In this document: positions 27,973-37,095 of the stretch, piece by piece | How the letters are laid out: each line of letters opens with the position of its first letter | Position numbering within the stretch: the stretch's first letter is position 1 | Source: Deinococcus indicus | Lineage (GTDB): Bacteria; Deinococcota; Deinococci; Deinococcales; Deinococcaceae | Length of the DNA stretch: 64,000 nucleotides | Direction: 5' to 3' | NCBI RefSeq assembly: GCF_002198095.1 | Contig: NZ_NHMK01000010.1 | Location: forward strand, 124,001-188,000 | The notes under the pieces: model-generated | What the model was told of the DNA's origin: nothing | What the model saw: the letters and a program-made list of their open reading frames with translations, nothing else | Databases searched by the model: none | Translations under genes and position numbers: made by a program

Positions 27973-30867
27973 ATGGAACCCGACCTGACTCCCACTGACC
28001 TGGCGGTCCTGTCGGCATTGACCGACACGGCTGACCCACTGCTGGTCGTGGACGGCGTATCAGAGCAGGTGTTGATGGTGTCGGAAGCGTTCGCACGGTG
28101 GAGTGGGTACCCCCGTGAGCAGTTGCCGGGGACCGAGACGGTGACCCTGCTGGCGTCGCAGGACCGCGAGGAGTTCCGCCTGAGCCTGCAGGTGTTCCTG
28201 GACGGAGACATGCCGTCCGCGCGGCGGGATTTCATGTTTCAGGGGGCTGGCGGGCAGCCGCTGCCGGCGCAGGTGCGCGGGCTGCGGTTCACGCTGGCCG
28301 GGGGGCGGCGCGTGGGCCTGCTGGCCATCCGCCCCGCGACAGAATTGCTGCCCGCCGCGCTGTTTTACCGGCAGATCCTGGAGGAACTGCCGCTGGAACT
28401 CTCAGTACTCGACCCGGACGGTCGCTTTCTGTACGTGAACCCGGCGGCGGCGCCCGACCCGGAGGTCCGCACGGCCCTGACCGGCCTGAACGTGCGTGAG
28501 GCCGCTGCCCTGCTGAACCTGCCGGCCGCGTACCTGCCGGAACGGGAAGCGGCGGTCGCGCGCGCGCAGCGTGACCCGGCGCGGCTGTACTGGACCGAGT
28601 CGCGGGCGGGGCAGTTGCAGGAGCGGACGCTGGTACCGATCCTGAACGAACGGGGCAGCCTGAACCTGATGCTGACCTACGCCACGGATCTGCCGGAGCG
28701 GCTGCGGCAATCCGAGCGGCTCACGCTGCTGGAAGGCAGCATGCAGGCGGCCGTGGTGCCCATGTGCGTCCTGGACGCCCGCCGCAACCACCAGCACGGG
28801 CGGGTGGCGTACACGAACGCGGCGTTCCAGACGCTGCTGGCGCCGCTGCCGGTGGCGCTGGGCACGCATCCGCTGGAGTGGCCGTGGGCTCCAGCGGACC
28901 GGCAGGTCATCCGGGCGCTGCTGACCGAACTAAACGCGACCGGGGCCGCGTCGTTCACGCGGGACGTGAACCTGCCCGCCCGGAACGAGTGGTGGGAGGT
29001 GACCGCCACCCGCGTCGGGCAGGACAGAAGCGGTTGCGGCACGCACTGGGCGCTGTTCCTGCGGGACGTGGGTGAGCAACGCCGCGCGGACCTGTTCCTG
29101 CGGAGTCTGGCGGACGCGAACGTGGCCTCCTTGATGGACGCTCCGTTAGAACAGGTGCTGGGCGCCCTGTTCGGTGGGCTGCGCGAGGTGCTGGGCGGCT
29201 GGAGTGCCGGCGTGGCCACCCTGGACCATGAGCTGATCCAGCTGCTGGGTCAGGTATCCGCTCCGCTGCGGCAGGCACTCTCGCGCTATCCCAGCGAGCA
29301 CGGCCGCGCCCTGTGGGGCCGCCGCGACCCGCATAAGCTCAGCCGGGCCGTCGTGATCCACGAGCAGTGGGAGCGGCATCCGGTCGGGCAGGCCGTGCGG
29401 GGCGAGTGGGTGCCGGCCGTGCGGACTAGCGTGGAGGTCCCCATGTACGACCGCAACCGGGAGTTGCTGGGCGTGCTGGCCCTGACCCACCCGAAGCGGC
29501 TGGAGGTGGGTCCGGACCTGCTCCGGCTCGCGGAGAACATGGCCGGGCACATCGCGCTGTTCATCGACCGGCAGCGGACCCTGGAGCAGCTGGAGCGGCT
29601 GGCGTTCACGGACGCGCTGACCGGCCTGACCAACCGGGGCGGTTTCGCGCGCCGCGCGGCGCAGCAGTTGTCGGGCGGCGCGCCGCTGGCGCTGGCGCTG
29701 ATGGACCTCAACCGCTTCAAGATCGTCAACGACACCCTCGGGCATGACGTGGGCGACGAGTTGCTGCGCGCCATCAGCGCCCGGTTGGAGGAGGTGCTGC
29801 GCGCGTGGCCGGTCTCCACGCTGGCGCGCATGGGCGGCGATGAGTTCGCGCTGCTGCTGGACGATCCGGGGCTGATCGAGCCGGTCAGCGAGACGATCCG
29901 TGTGGCCATGGCGCAGCCGTTCGAAGTGGCGGGCCGGCCCCTGCGGGTCGGGATCGCGGTCGGCTGGAGCGTCTACCCGGACACCGCGCCGGACACGGCG
30001 GCGCTGCTGCGGCAGGCAGACACGGCCATGTACCTCGCCAAGCGCGCCGGGCTGGGGTTCCAGGTGTTCAGGCCGGCTGCTCAGCCTCGCATCGCGCACC
30101 TGACGCTGGAATCGGCCATGTACGAGGCGCTGCGGGCTGGGCAGTTCTCGCTGGTGTTCCAGCCGCAGGTGCAGGTGCGGACCCGTCAGGTGGTCGGCGC
30201 GGAGGTCCTGATCCGCTGGACCCACCCGGACCTGGGTGTGGTCTCACCGGCCGAGTTCATTCCGCTGGCCGAGGCGACTGGGCTGATTCACGGCATCGGT
30301 GCGTTCGTGCTGCGCGAGGCGCTGCGCGAGGCGGTCACGTGGCCCGCGCCGCTCTGCCTGAGCGTGAACGTGTCGCCGGTACAGCTGCGGCACCCGCAGT
30401 TCACGGCGCGGCTCGCGGCGCTGCTCGAAGAGGTCGGCTTCGACCCGGCGCGGCTGACGCTGGAGGTGACGGAAACGGCGTTCATCAACGACCTGAGCGC
30501 CGTGACGGGCGCCGTGCGGCAACTGCGCTCCCTGCAGGTGAAGGTCGCAGTGGACGATTTCGGCACCGGGTACTCCACCCTGATGACGCTGCGGGACCTG
30601 CTCGCGCACGAACTGAAGATCGACCGGACCTTCGTGCGTGACCTGTGCACGCCGGGCCGTGAGGGACGGCAGAACTGCGCGATCGTGCAGGCCACCCTGG
30701 GGCTGGCGCAGGCGCTGGGCCTGCAGGTGGTCGCCGAGGGCGTGGAAACCCCCGAACAGGCGGAGTTGCTGGCCGAGCTGGGCTGCCCGGTCATGCAGGG
30801 GTACCTGATCGCGCCGGGAGTGGACGCCGCGACTTTCCGCGCGCAGTTCCTGGGCGCCCGCACCTGA
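27973..30867 (+). CDS. PAS-GAF-GGDEF-EAL c-di-GMP enzyme, paralogue of 24926-27883
   Basis: The 964-residue protein has the same order of domains as its divergent neighbour: PAS-like regions (ILEELPLELSVLDPDGRFLYVNP is cognate to the neighbour's segment), GAF, GGDEF intact near residue 621 (LARMGGDEFALL) and an EAL domain. The EAL signature here is EVL (GAEVLIRWTHPDLG), a tolerated variant, and the other motifs (DDFGTGYSTL, AEGVETPEQA) are kept. The shared segments point to tandem duplication followed by divergence of the sensor part. Repeat R5 lies just past its stop. Confidence 0.92.
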   Translation: MEPDLTPTDLAVLSALTDTADPLLVVDGVSEQVLMVSEAFARWSGYPREQLPGTETVTLLASQDREEFRLSLQVFLDGDMPSARRDFMFQGAGGQPLPAQVRGLRFTLAGGRRVGLLAIRPATELLPAALFYRQILEELPLELSVLDPDGRFLYVNPAAAPDPEVRTALTGLNVREAAALLNLPAAYLPEREAAVARAQRDPARLYWTESRAGQLQERTLVPILNERGSLNLMLTYATDLPERLRQSERLTLLEGSMQAAVVPMCVLDARRNHQHGRVAYTNAAFQTLLAPLPVALGTHPLEWPWAPADRQVIRALLTELNATGAASFTRDVNLPARNEWWEVTATRVGQDRSGCGTHWALFLRDVGEQRRADLFLRSLADANVASLMDAPLEQVLGALFGGLREVLGGWSAGVATLDHELIQLLGQVSAPLRQALSRYPSEHGRALWGRRDPHKLSRAVVIHEQWERHPVGQAVRGEWVPAVRTSVEVPMYDRNRELLGVLALTHPKRLEVGPDLLRLAENMAGHIALFIDRQRTLEQLERLAFTDALTGLTNRGGFARRAAQQLSGGAPLALALMDLNRFKIVNDTLGHDVGDELLRAISARLEEVLRAWPVSTLARMGGDEFALLLDDPGLIEPVSETIRVAMAQPFEVAGRPLRVGIAVGWSVYPDTAPDTAALLRQADTAMYLAKRAGLGFQVFRPAAQPRIAHLTLESAMYEALRAGQFSLVFQPQVQVRTRQVVGAEVLIRWTHPDLGVVSPAEFIPLAEATGLIHGIGAFVLREALREAVTWPAPLCLSVNVSPVQLRHPQFTARLAALLEEVGFDPARLTLEVTETAFINDLSAVTGAVRQLRSLQVKVAVDDFGTGYSTLMTLRDLLAHELKIDRTFVRDLCTPGREGRQNCAIVQATLGLAQALGLQVVAEGVETPEQAELLAELGCPVMQGYLIAPGVDAATFRAQFLGART

Positions 30868-30900
30868 ACGGCCGGGCCGGCCGGCACCACCGCCACGTTA

Positions 30901-31058
30901 TACGGACTGCCGTTTGTTTCGCCGACAATCCGGAACGTCACCGCCCCTGCCGGCGGCACGTCCGGAGGGGCGTTTCTCTTCTGCTCTGCGGAGCAGCTCT
31001 ACGAGTCGCATCCGCTCGGACCCAATGGGCTTTGCAGCCCATTCAATCGGAGTCCGTA
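30901..31058 (-). repeat. Dispersed MITE-like repeat copy R5
   Basis: A 158-bp copy in reverse orientation, with ends TACGGACTGCCG and CGGAGTCCGTA and a TTA duplication on both sides (30898-30900 and 31059-31061). It ends about 135 bp upstream of pprA. Confidence 0.82.
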
Positions 31059-31193
31059 TTACGCGCTGCGCGAATTCTGAGGCGGCCGCGCGGTCCGCGC
31101 CGGCGCCCGGCTACCGCGCCGGAACGTGCCCAGGCGTGGTAACGTGTCGGACGAACACATCTTCCGCTCTGTTCAGGGCAGAATAAAGGAACT

Positions 31194-32051
31194 ATGGCAC
31201 GAGCTAAAACGAAAACGGAATCCACCACCGCCTCCCCCTTCACCGCCTTCGACGCGCTGATGGCCACCGCCGCCGTGGACAGTCAGATCCAGGCCCTCGC
31301 GGACAGCGGCGCCGACACGCCCACCCTGGACGCCACCCTGACCGAGGCCACCCAGGCCGCGCAGCGCCGCTGGGGCCTGGGCCTGCACCACCTGAAGCAC
31401 GCCGCCCGCACCGACGGTGACGACATCGTCTTCCTGACCGACGACCGCCCCGCCGCTACCCTCTCGCAGGGTGTCGAGGCGCTCGCCCGCGCCTACGAGG
31501 ACATGCGCGCCAGCGACGAACGCGGCCTGAGCCTCTGGGGCGCCCTCGGCGAGGGCCACCGCGTGCCCGGCGACGCGCCCACCGCCCGCCTGAAGGTCCT
31601 GATCGAGGACGCCCGCGACTTCGAAACCCACTGGGCCTCCGGACGCGGCGAGCAGTACTGGCGCACCTGGCGCAGCGGCGAGACCCTGCACGTCGAGGTC
31701 GCCCGCCCCGCCAGCGCCGAGGCCGCCCTGTCCGACGCCGCCTGGGACGTCATCACCAGCATCCGGGACCGCGTGTTCCAGCGTGAACTGATGCGCCGCA
31801 GCGAGGAAGTCGGCATGCTCGGCGCGCTGCTCGGCGCCCGTCACGCCGGCGCGCGCAGCAACCTGTCTCTGCTGCCCGACGCGCACTTCACCGTGCAGGC
31901 CGCCGTGCACACCGCCAGCGGTCCCGACGCCCGCAACGCCGACACGCACCGCGCCCTGCTGCGCGCCGCGAGCGCCGAACTCGACGAACTGCAGTCGCAC
32001 ACCACCCGGCAACTGGCCGAGGTGCTGCGTCACGGCCTGAAGAACAACTGA
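31194..32051 (+). CDS. pprA: DNA repair protein PprA
   Basis: The 285-residue protein matches the remembered D. radiodurans PprA along its length: MARAK start, [73 protein letters not shown] and [14 protein letters not shown]. PprA binds broken and nicked DNA ends, stimulates ligation, and acts with gyrase in chromosome segregation after irradiation. AAAGGA precedes the ATG. In Deinococcus it belongs to the DdrO/PprI radiation-desiccation regulon. No clear 17-bp regulon palindrome was seen here, only a weak palindrome at 31059-31075. The upstream region ends in repeat R5, which may have displaced promoter sequence. Confidence 0.93.
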   Translation: MARAKTKTESTTASPFTAFDALMATAAVDSQIQALADSGADTPTLDATLTEATQAAQRRWGLGLHHLKHAARTDGDDIVFLTDDRPAATLSQGVEALARAYEDMRASDERGLSLWGALGEGHRVPGDAPTARLKVLIEDARDFETHWASGRGEQYWRTWRSGETLHVEVARPASAEAALSDAAWDVITSIRDRVFQRELMRRSEEVGMLGALLGARHAGARSNLSLLPDAHFTVQAAVHTASGPDARNADTHRALLRAASAELDELQSHTTRQLAEVLRHGLKNN

Positions 32052-32101
32052 TCCGGACTCGGGTTGAGCGGCAGGCGGCGACCGTTCAACTCGGATGTCT
32101 A

Positions 32102-32545
32102 CGCCCGGTCGAGCGTGGCGAGACTGTCCAGCAGCGCTTCCAGCGCGGGGTTGTCGGCGTCGCGGCAGGTCACGAGGCCCACGTCGAGCGTGATTCCGTC
32201 TTCGAGCGGAATGAAGGCCACGCCCTCCTGCTGGGGTTCACGAGTGTCCGGGGCACCAGCGTGACGCCCTGCCCGGCGGCCGCGCGGCCTACGACGGCAC
32301 TCTCGGTGCCGGCCACTGCCGGGATGCGGGGCCGCAGCCCAAAAGTCTGACAGAGGGCCTGAACCTGAGGGCCTGAACCTGTCCGGGTGGGGGCGTGCTG
32401 AGGTGCGGCGTGCAGGTCAGCCACTCCTCGTCCGCCAGTTCCCGCAGGTTCAGGTGCGCGCGGCCGGCCAGGGCGTGCGTGGCGGGCAGCGCGGCCAGCA
32501 GGGGAATGCGAGTCATGACCGAACCCGTCACGACCAGCGATTCCA
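32102..32545 (-). pseudogene. LysR-family regulator remnant (effector domain only)
   Basis: Minus-strand fragments in different frames give the C-terminal half of a LysR-type regulator: LPATHALAGRAHLNLRELADEEWLTC, then a segment with AVAGTESAVVGRAAAGQGVTLVPRTL, then AFIPLEDGITLDVGLVTCRD and ALEALLDSLATL at the stop. At least two frameshifts separate them. The helix-turn-helix half is absent; its place is taken by the ohr-like gene reading the other way. No product is expected. Confidence 0.7.
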
Positions 32546-32945
32546 GGCCCATCTACACCACCAGCGGCGGCCGCAGCGGTCAGGCGTTCGTCGGCCGCGA
32601 CCGGCTGAACGTCCCGCTGCGCCCCCCGCAGTCCCGCTCCGAGGGCGCCGACCCCGAGGAACTGTTCGCCGCCGGGTACGCCTCGTGCTTCCTGAGCGCC
32701 TTGCAGAGCGTCGCCCGGCGGGACGGCGTCACGGTCGGCACGCCGCAGGCGCGCGCGCACGTCGGCCTGCACGCCGAGACGACCACTACCACCTGAGCGT
32801 CCTGCTGCAGATTCACCTGCCCGGCACCGACGACGGCACAGCCAAGTGGCTGGTGCACGCCGCGCACGCCACCTGCCCGTACAGCCGCGCCATCGCCGGG
32901 AACGTGCCGGTAGAACTGGAACTGCACCGCGACCCCCTGCTCTGG
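32515..32945 (+). pseudogene. Organic hydroperoxide resistance protein (Ohr/OsmC), frameshifted
   Basis: From an ATG at 32515 the frame reads PIYTTSGGRSGQAFVGRD and then ADPEELFAAGYASCFLSALQSVA, the Ohr signature with its first reactive Cys. It meets a stop at 32794-32796 after a run of Thr codons. The second half continues in another frame: DDHYHLSVLLQIHLPG, then AHATCPYSRAIAGNVPVELEL, with the second Cys of the Ohr pair. A single indel near 32775-32795 would restore about 140 residues, the normal family length. It is either a pseudogene, a sequencing error or, less likely, a programmed frameshift. Confidence 0.75.
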
Positions 32946-32958
32946 GCGGGGTCGCCGT

Positions 32959-33390
32959 TCAGGTCGCGGCGCGTTCCGGCCAGCTGGGCGTGCGGCTCTC
33001 GCGCCAGAAGGTCACGAAGGCGTCCACCTGATCCATGAACGCCTGGAAGGAACTGCTCTTGACCATGTACGAACTGGCGTGCAGGGTGTACGCGCGGGCC
33101 ACGTCGCCGGGATGCGAGGATGTGGAGAGCATCACGACCGGAATGCACACGAGCGCCGGGTCGTCCTTGATGGCCTGCAACACCTCGAACCCACCCATAA
33201 CCGGCATGTTCACGTCGAGGATCACGACGTCCGGGCGGGTGCCGGGCGACCGCAGCCGGTCCAGGGCGTCCCGCCCACTGGAACAGGTGGTGACGGTCAG
33301 GGCGCCTTCGTATTCACTGAAGACCTCCTGAGCGAGTAGCAGATCGGCCGGGTTGTCGTCCACCAGCAGAACCTGGAAGGGGCGCGTCAA
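32959..33390 (-). CDS. Stand-alone CheY-like receiver protein
   Basis: A single receiver domain closely similar to those at 12090 and 12675: LLVDDNPADLLLAQEVF, phospho-acceptor Asp in VILDVNMPVMGG, Ser in VVMLSTSS and Lys in SSYMVKSSSF. The start is uncertain. A TTG at 33390 preceded by AGGGGAG gives 143 residues and begins just before the domain; a further in-frame ATG at 33513 would add an unlikely extension. No output domain is present. Confidence 0.78.
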   Translation of the reverse strand: MTRPFQVLLVDDNPADLLLAQEVFSEYEGALTVTTCSSGRDALDRLRSPGTRPDVVILDVNMPVMGGFEVLQAIKDDPALVCIPVVMLSTSSHPGDVARAYTLHASSYMVKSSSFQAFMDQVDAFVTFWRESRTPSWPERAAT

Positions 33391-33507
33391 CGCACTCCCC
33401 TGAAACCGGCGCCATGACGGCAGGAAACGAGCAGGGAACGTGACATGCCCCCATCCTAGCGGATAACCCGCCGGCCAGGACCGCCCGGCCCCCGGCGGAC
33501 CCTTGCG

Positions 33508-33529
33508 CCCCATTCAATCGAAGTCCGGA
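33508..33529 (-). repeat. Fragment R8 of the dispersed repeat
   Basis: Only one end of the repeat remains (CATTCAATCGAAGTCCGGA). It is followed at once by TCA at 33530-33532, which is also the stop codon of the diguanylate cyclase gene on the minus strand. No partner end was found nearby. Confidence 0.55.
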
Positions 33530-34567
33530 TCAGTCGCCCGGCGGGGCCGCGTCGTTCGGGTAGCGGACGTGGACCACGGGCGTCCCGGCGGCCTTGGCGC
33601 GGTACATGGTGTGGTCGGCCAGTTCCAGCAGCGCCCGAGGATCGGCGGGACCGGAGGCCAGGACCAGCCCGAGGCTCACGCCGACCCGCAGGCCTGAGGG
33701 CATGTGCAGCCGGTGCGGGAGTTCCAGGGCGATCTGGCGGGCTCGGGTTTCGGCGTCCGGGCCGGTCAGCAGCAGCGTGAACTCGTCACCACCGTACCGG
33801 GCGAGCGTCTCGCCGGGGCGCAGCAGGGCGCGGACACGCTGAGCGACGAAGCGCAGCACCGCGTCGCCGACCGCGTGCCCCAGCGTGTCGTTGATGGGCT
33901 TGAAACGGTCCAGGTCCAGCAGCCCCACCACCAGCGGCTGCCCGGTGCCGGCCGCGCAGCACGCCGACGCCAGTTCCTGCTGGAAGGCGCGGCGGTTGGG
34001 CAGTTCGGTGAGGGGGTCGGTCAGCGCGAGCGCCTCCAGGTCCCGCAGCGCCAGCCGGAGCCGCAACTCAGACTGCGCGAGTTCCGCGAACTGCTCGAGC
34101 ACCTCGCGGTCCTCGTCGCTGAAGTCGCGCGGGCGGGTATCGAGCACGCACAGGGTGCCCACGGCGTGACCGCCCGCGTGCAGCGGCACACCCGCGTAGA
34201 AGCGCAGCCGGTGCCCGCCCTGCACGGCGTCCAGCCCGGTCGTGCGGGGGTCGGCCAGCAGGTCCGGAATGACGAGCGGGCAACCGGCGTCCACGGTGAG
34301 CGCGCAGACCGACTGCCGGCGCGGGTCGCTGCGGTGCGTGAAGCCCACGCTGGCCTTGAACCACTGCCGGTGGTCGTCCACGAACGTGACCGACCCGAAC
34401 GGCGTCCGGAAGTACCGCGCGACGAGCGCCATGATCCGGTCGAACTGCGGTTCTGGCCCGGTGTCCAGGATGCCCAGGGCATGAAGGGCCGCCAGGCGGG
34501 CCTGTGCGGCGTCATGGGATCGCAGGCTGTCTGGCTCGGGCATGAGGGTGGGCACGGATTCAGGCAC
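33530..34567 (-). CDS. GAF-GGDEF diguanylate cyclase
   Basis: A GTG at 34567 lies five nt after GGGAGG and gives 345 residues; the GTG at 34573 would overlap that site. A GAF domain (about 30-165; FGSVTFVDDHRQWFKASVGF, VGTLCVLDTRPRDFSDED) is followed by a GGDEF domain (DPLTELPNRRAF, LLDLDRFKPINDTLGH, YGGDEFTLLL). The catalytic motif is intact and there is no EAL domain, so it should make c-di-GMP from two GTP in response to a cytoplasmic GAF signal. Its stop codon abuts repeat fragment R8. Confidence 0.92.
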   Translation of the reverse strand: MPESVPTLMPEPDSLRSHDAAQARLAALHALGILDTGPEPQFDRIMALVARYFRTPFGSVTFVDDHRQWFKASVGFTHRSDPRRQSVCALTVDAGCPLVIPDLLADPRTTGLDAVQGGHRLRFYAGVPLHAGGHAVGTLCVLDTRPRDFSDEDREVLEQFAELAQSELRLRLALRDLEALALTDPLTELPNRRAFQQELASACCAAGTGQPLVVGLLDLDRFKPINDTLGHAVGDAVLRFVAQRVRALLRPGETLARYGGDEFTLLLTGPDAETRARQIALELPHRLHMPSGLRVGVSLGLVLASGPADPRALLELADHTMYRAKAAGTPVVHVRYPNDAAPPGD

Positions 34568-34770
34568 GGACACCTCCCGGTGGCCCTGGTGGGATCGCGG
34601 CGAACGTCCGGTCCTGGGACAGGACAGCGGCGGTCGGGCGTGAGCGGAACCAATGCCAGCGCTTCCGGGGGAAGGGCAGGCGCGACTGTAGGCGGACCCA
34701 GTGTATCAGGTGCCTGCCCGCCTCTGCCCGGGGGGGGTTCAGGGGCGGCGCGGCGGTCTGTACGGGTGGT

Positions 34771-34867
34771 TTGACTCGGCCGGGCCGCGCCCCTAGGATG
34801 CCGGCAGTCTTTTCTTCCCCCCGCCGGGTGTGAGCAGGCCGGACGTGAGCAGCGGTCCGGGACCGCT
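34771..34867 (+). promoter_or_regulatory. Urate-operon promoter and operator-like palindrome
   Basis: TTGACT (34771-34776) and TAGGAT (34794-34799) are 17 bp apart. Downstream are two direct GTGAGCAG repeats (34830-34837 and 34845-34852) and a 17-nt palindrome, AGCGGTCC-G-GGACCGCT (34851-34867). The rest of the roughly 390 nt between the cyclase gene and this promoter or the leader ORF shows nothing else recognised. A purine-responsive repressor site is possible. It does not look like the known HucR operator. Confidence 0.5.
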
Positions 34868-34957
34868 CGGCGCCGTTTCTACCCCGTGGTGTCCGCCCGG
34901 TGTGATATTCGCCCCGGTGGTCCTGATCGCCCTCATTTCCTGATCCGGAGGTTTCCC

Positions 34958-35044
34958 TTGTTCCGTTTCCCGGTCCCTATCCGCCCGGCGCCCCGCGCCG
35001 TCCTCTCCTCCGCGCGGCCGCCCGGCGCGGCGGTGACCGCGTGA
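34958..35044 (+). CDS. Putative 28-residue leader peptide
   Basis: A TTG at 34958 is preceded by CCGGAGG (34945-34951) at good spacing. The frame runs 28 codons, rich in Pro and Arg, to a TGA that overlaps the GTG start of the UraD-uricase gene (GTGA). The strong site in front and the overlap suggest translational coupling. The alternative is that the main gene starts elsewhere and this is chance. Confidence 0.4.
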   Translation: MFRFPVPIRPAPRAVLSSARPPGAAVTA

Positions 35045-36477
35045 CGGCCCGCCTGCGCCTGGAGGACCTGAACGACCTGAGTGAGGGCACGTTCACGGCG
35101 TACTTCGCGGGCGTGCTGGAGCACTCGCCGCAGTACGCCGCGCAGGTCGCGGCCGGCCGGCCCTACCGGGACGCCGGGGCGCTGGCGCAGGCGTTCGCGC
35201 AGGCGGCCCTGTCGGGCAGCGAGGCCGAGCAGGTCGCGCTGATCCGCGCGCACCCGGACCTGGCCGGCAAGGCCGCGCTGGCCGGCGACCTGACACCCGA
35301 GAGTGCGCGCGAGCAGGCCAGCGCCGGCCTGGACCGCCTGAGCCCCGCCGAGTACGAGGAGTTTCACCGGTTGAACGCCGCCTACCACGACCGGTTCGGT
35401 CTGCCGTTCGTGGTGTGCGTACGCGAGCATGACAAGGCCAGCATCTTCGCGGCGGCCCGCGAGCGCCTGTCGCACACGCCCGAGCAGGAGCGCCGGGCGG
35501 CGCTGCACGAGATCGGCCGCATCGCGCGCCTGCGGGTGCTGGACCTGATCGAACCCTCTTCCCCCCCCGGAGCCACCATGACTATTCCCGATCCGTCCGC
35601 CCACGTCCCCGCACCTAGCGCGGCGCTCGTCCGGGTGCGGCTGGGCGACAACAATTACGGCAAGGCCGACGTGCGGCTGTTCAAGGTGTTCCGCGACTCG
35701 CCCCGTCACGAGATCAAGGACGTGTGGGTGCGCGTGGGCATGCGCGGCGATTTCGGCGCGGCGCACGAGGTCGGGGACAACACGGACCTCGTGGCGACCG
35801 ACACGGTGCGCAACACCATCTACGCGCTGGCCCGCGATCACCTGACCGGCAGCGTCGAGGAGTTCGGGAAGACCCTCGTGCGGCATTTCGTGCAGGCCGG
35901 GCCGCGCGTGGACGGGGCGTACGCGACCTTCACGCAGCACCTGTGGGACCGCCTGCCGGCGCCCGGTCAGGACGGCGGTCACGACCACGCCTTCGCGCGG
36001 CAGATGCCCAAACACACCGCCCGCGTGGAGGGCGACGGGCAGAACTTCACGGTCGAGAGCGGCATCGACGAACTGTTCATCCTGAAGACCACGCAGAGCG
36101 GCTGGGCCGGCTTTCACCGCGACGCGTTCACCACGCTGCCCGAGACGACCGACCGCATCCTGGCGACGACTGTCACGGCCCGCTGGACGTACCGCGAGGA
36201 CGCGCCCGACTACGACGCCGTGTGGGCGCGGGTGTACGGCACGCTGCTGGAGGTCTTCCCGGACCACTACTCTCATTCCATGCAGCACACGCTGTACCGG
36301 CTGGGCGAGGCGGTGCTGACCCGCTGCCCGGAGATCGAGCGGATTCACTTCTCGTTCCCGAACCGGCATCACATTCCGTACGACCTTGGCCGGTTCGGCC
36401 TGGAGAATCCGGGCGTGATCTTCCACGCGGACGCCGAACCGTACGGCGTGATCGAGGGCTGGGTGGAACGCGAATGA
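35041..36477 (+). CDS. OHCU decarboxylase-urate oxidase fusion
   Basis: One frame of 478 residues joins two enzymes of urate breakdown. Residues 1-170 are the UraD type ([33 protein letters not shown] with the catalytic His, [16 protein letters not shown]). Residues about 181-478 are urate oxidase ([41 protein letters not shown]-like [31 protein letters not shown]). Together with the hydrolase that follows they turn urate into allantoin. B. subtilis PucL has the same fusion. An internal ATG at 35578 with GGAG six nt upstream could also give free uricase. Confidence 0.92.
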   Translation: MTARLRLEDLNDLSEGTFTAYFAGVLEHSPQYAAQVAAGRPYRDAGALAQAFAQAALSGSEAEQVALIRAHPDLAGKAALAGDLTPESAREQASAGLDRLSPAEYEEFHRLNAAYHDRFGLPFVVCVREHDKASIFAAARERLSHTPEQERRAALHEIGRIARLRVLDLIEPSSPPGATMTIPDPSAHVPAPSAALVRVRLGDNNYGKADVRLFKVFRDSPRHEIKDVWVRVGMRGDFGAAHEVGDNTDLVATDTVRNTIYALARDHLTGSVEEFGKTLVRHFVQAGPRVDGAYATFTQHLWDRLPAPGQDGGHDHAFARQMPKHTARVEGDGQNFTVESGIDELFILKTTQSGWAGFHRDAFTTLPETTDRILATTVTARWTYREDAPDYDAVWARVYGTLLEVFPDHYSHSMQHTLYRLGEAVLTRCPEIERIHFSFPNRHHIPYDLGRFGLENPGVIFHADAEPYGVIEGWVERE

Positions 36478-36839
36478 GCGTTCAGGGAGCGGGCCTGAGC
36501 ACGCACGTGCTGGATACGGCGCGGGGTCGCCCGGCGGCCGGCATCCGCGTCGAGTTGCGCGCCGTGCAGGGGCAGACGCGCACGCTGCTGACCGGGGCGG
36601 TCACGAACGCGGACGGCCGGACCGACGCGCCGCTGATCGCGCGGGGCGGGTTGCGGCCCGGCACCTTCGAGCTGACCTTCCACGTCGCGCCGTACTTCGC
36701 GGACATGGCCGGCGTGGAGGGAGCGGCGCCGTTCCTGGACGAGATCACGCTGCGGTTCACGGTGGCGGACGCCAGCGCGCACTATCACGTGCCGCTGCTG
36801 GTCAGTCCGTGGTCGTACAGCACGTACCGGGGCAGCTGA
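36474..36839 (+). CDS. uraH: 5-hydroxyisourate hydrolase (transthyretin-related)
   Basis: The 121-residue protein hydrolyses 5-hydroxyisourate, the product of urate oxidase, to OHCU. It keeps the family landmarks: N-terminal [17 protein letters not shown] with its His, the central Arg region ([15 protein letters not shown]) and the C-terminal YRGS. Its ATG overlaps the fusion gene's stop (ATGA), so all three activities come from one coupled transcript. Length is normal. Confidence 0.95.
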   Translation: MSVQGAGLSTHVLDTARGRPAAGIRVELRAVQGQTRTLLTGAVTNADGRTDAPLIARGGLRPGTFELTFHVAPYFADMAGVEGAAPFLDEITLRFTVADASAHYHVPLLVSPWSYSTYRGS

Positions 36840-36894
36840 ACCGACGGCACCGACCAGGGGAGTCCGGGCGCCCCCCCGGCTGCCGGACGGTTGG

Positions 36895-37049
36895 TACGGA
36901 CCGCCGTCTATCTCGCTGACAACCCGAAAGTTCACCGCCCCTACCCGCTCCACGTCCGGAGGGGCGCGCTGCTCGCACTCTGCGGAGCGGCTCTATGGGT
37001 CGCTTCGCCGAATTGAACGGGTTTGTAAACCATTCAATCGGAGTCGTTA
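36895..37049 (-). repeat. Dispersed MITE-like repeat copy R6
   Basis: A 155-bp diverged copy in reverse orientation, with ends TACGGACCGCCG and CGGAGTCGTTA, flanked by TGG and TGA (imperfect duplication). It lies just upstream of the P-ATPase operator. Confidence 0.75.
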
Positions 37050-37067
37050 TGACACTCACCTGAACAT

Positions 37068-37090
37068 CTGAGCAGTTGCTCAGGTATACT
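37068..37090 (+). promoter_or_regulatory. Metal-sensor operator and leaderless promoter
   Basis: A perfect palindrome CTGAGCAGTTGCTCAG (37068-37083) ends one base before a TATACT -10 box (37085-37090), which itself lies five nt before the ATG at 37096. The site fits the inverted repeats bound by ArsR/SmtB/CadC repressors, one of which is encoded at the end of this operon. Confidence 0.7.
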
Positions 37091-37095
37091 GGAGC

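Noticed and set aside
31059..31193. Canonical 17-bp radiation/desiccation response motif upstream of pprA
   Set aside because: The best palindrome (31059-31075) matches only about half of the consensus positions, and the GTGT/ACAC pair near 31142-31161 has wrong spacing. Neither was annotated as the motif.
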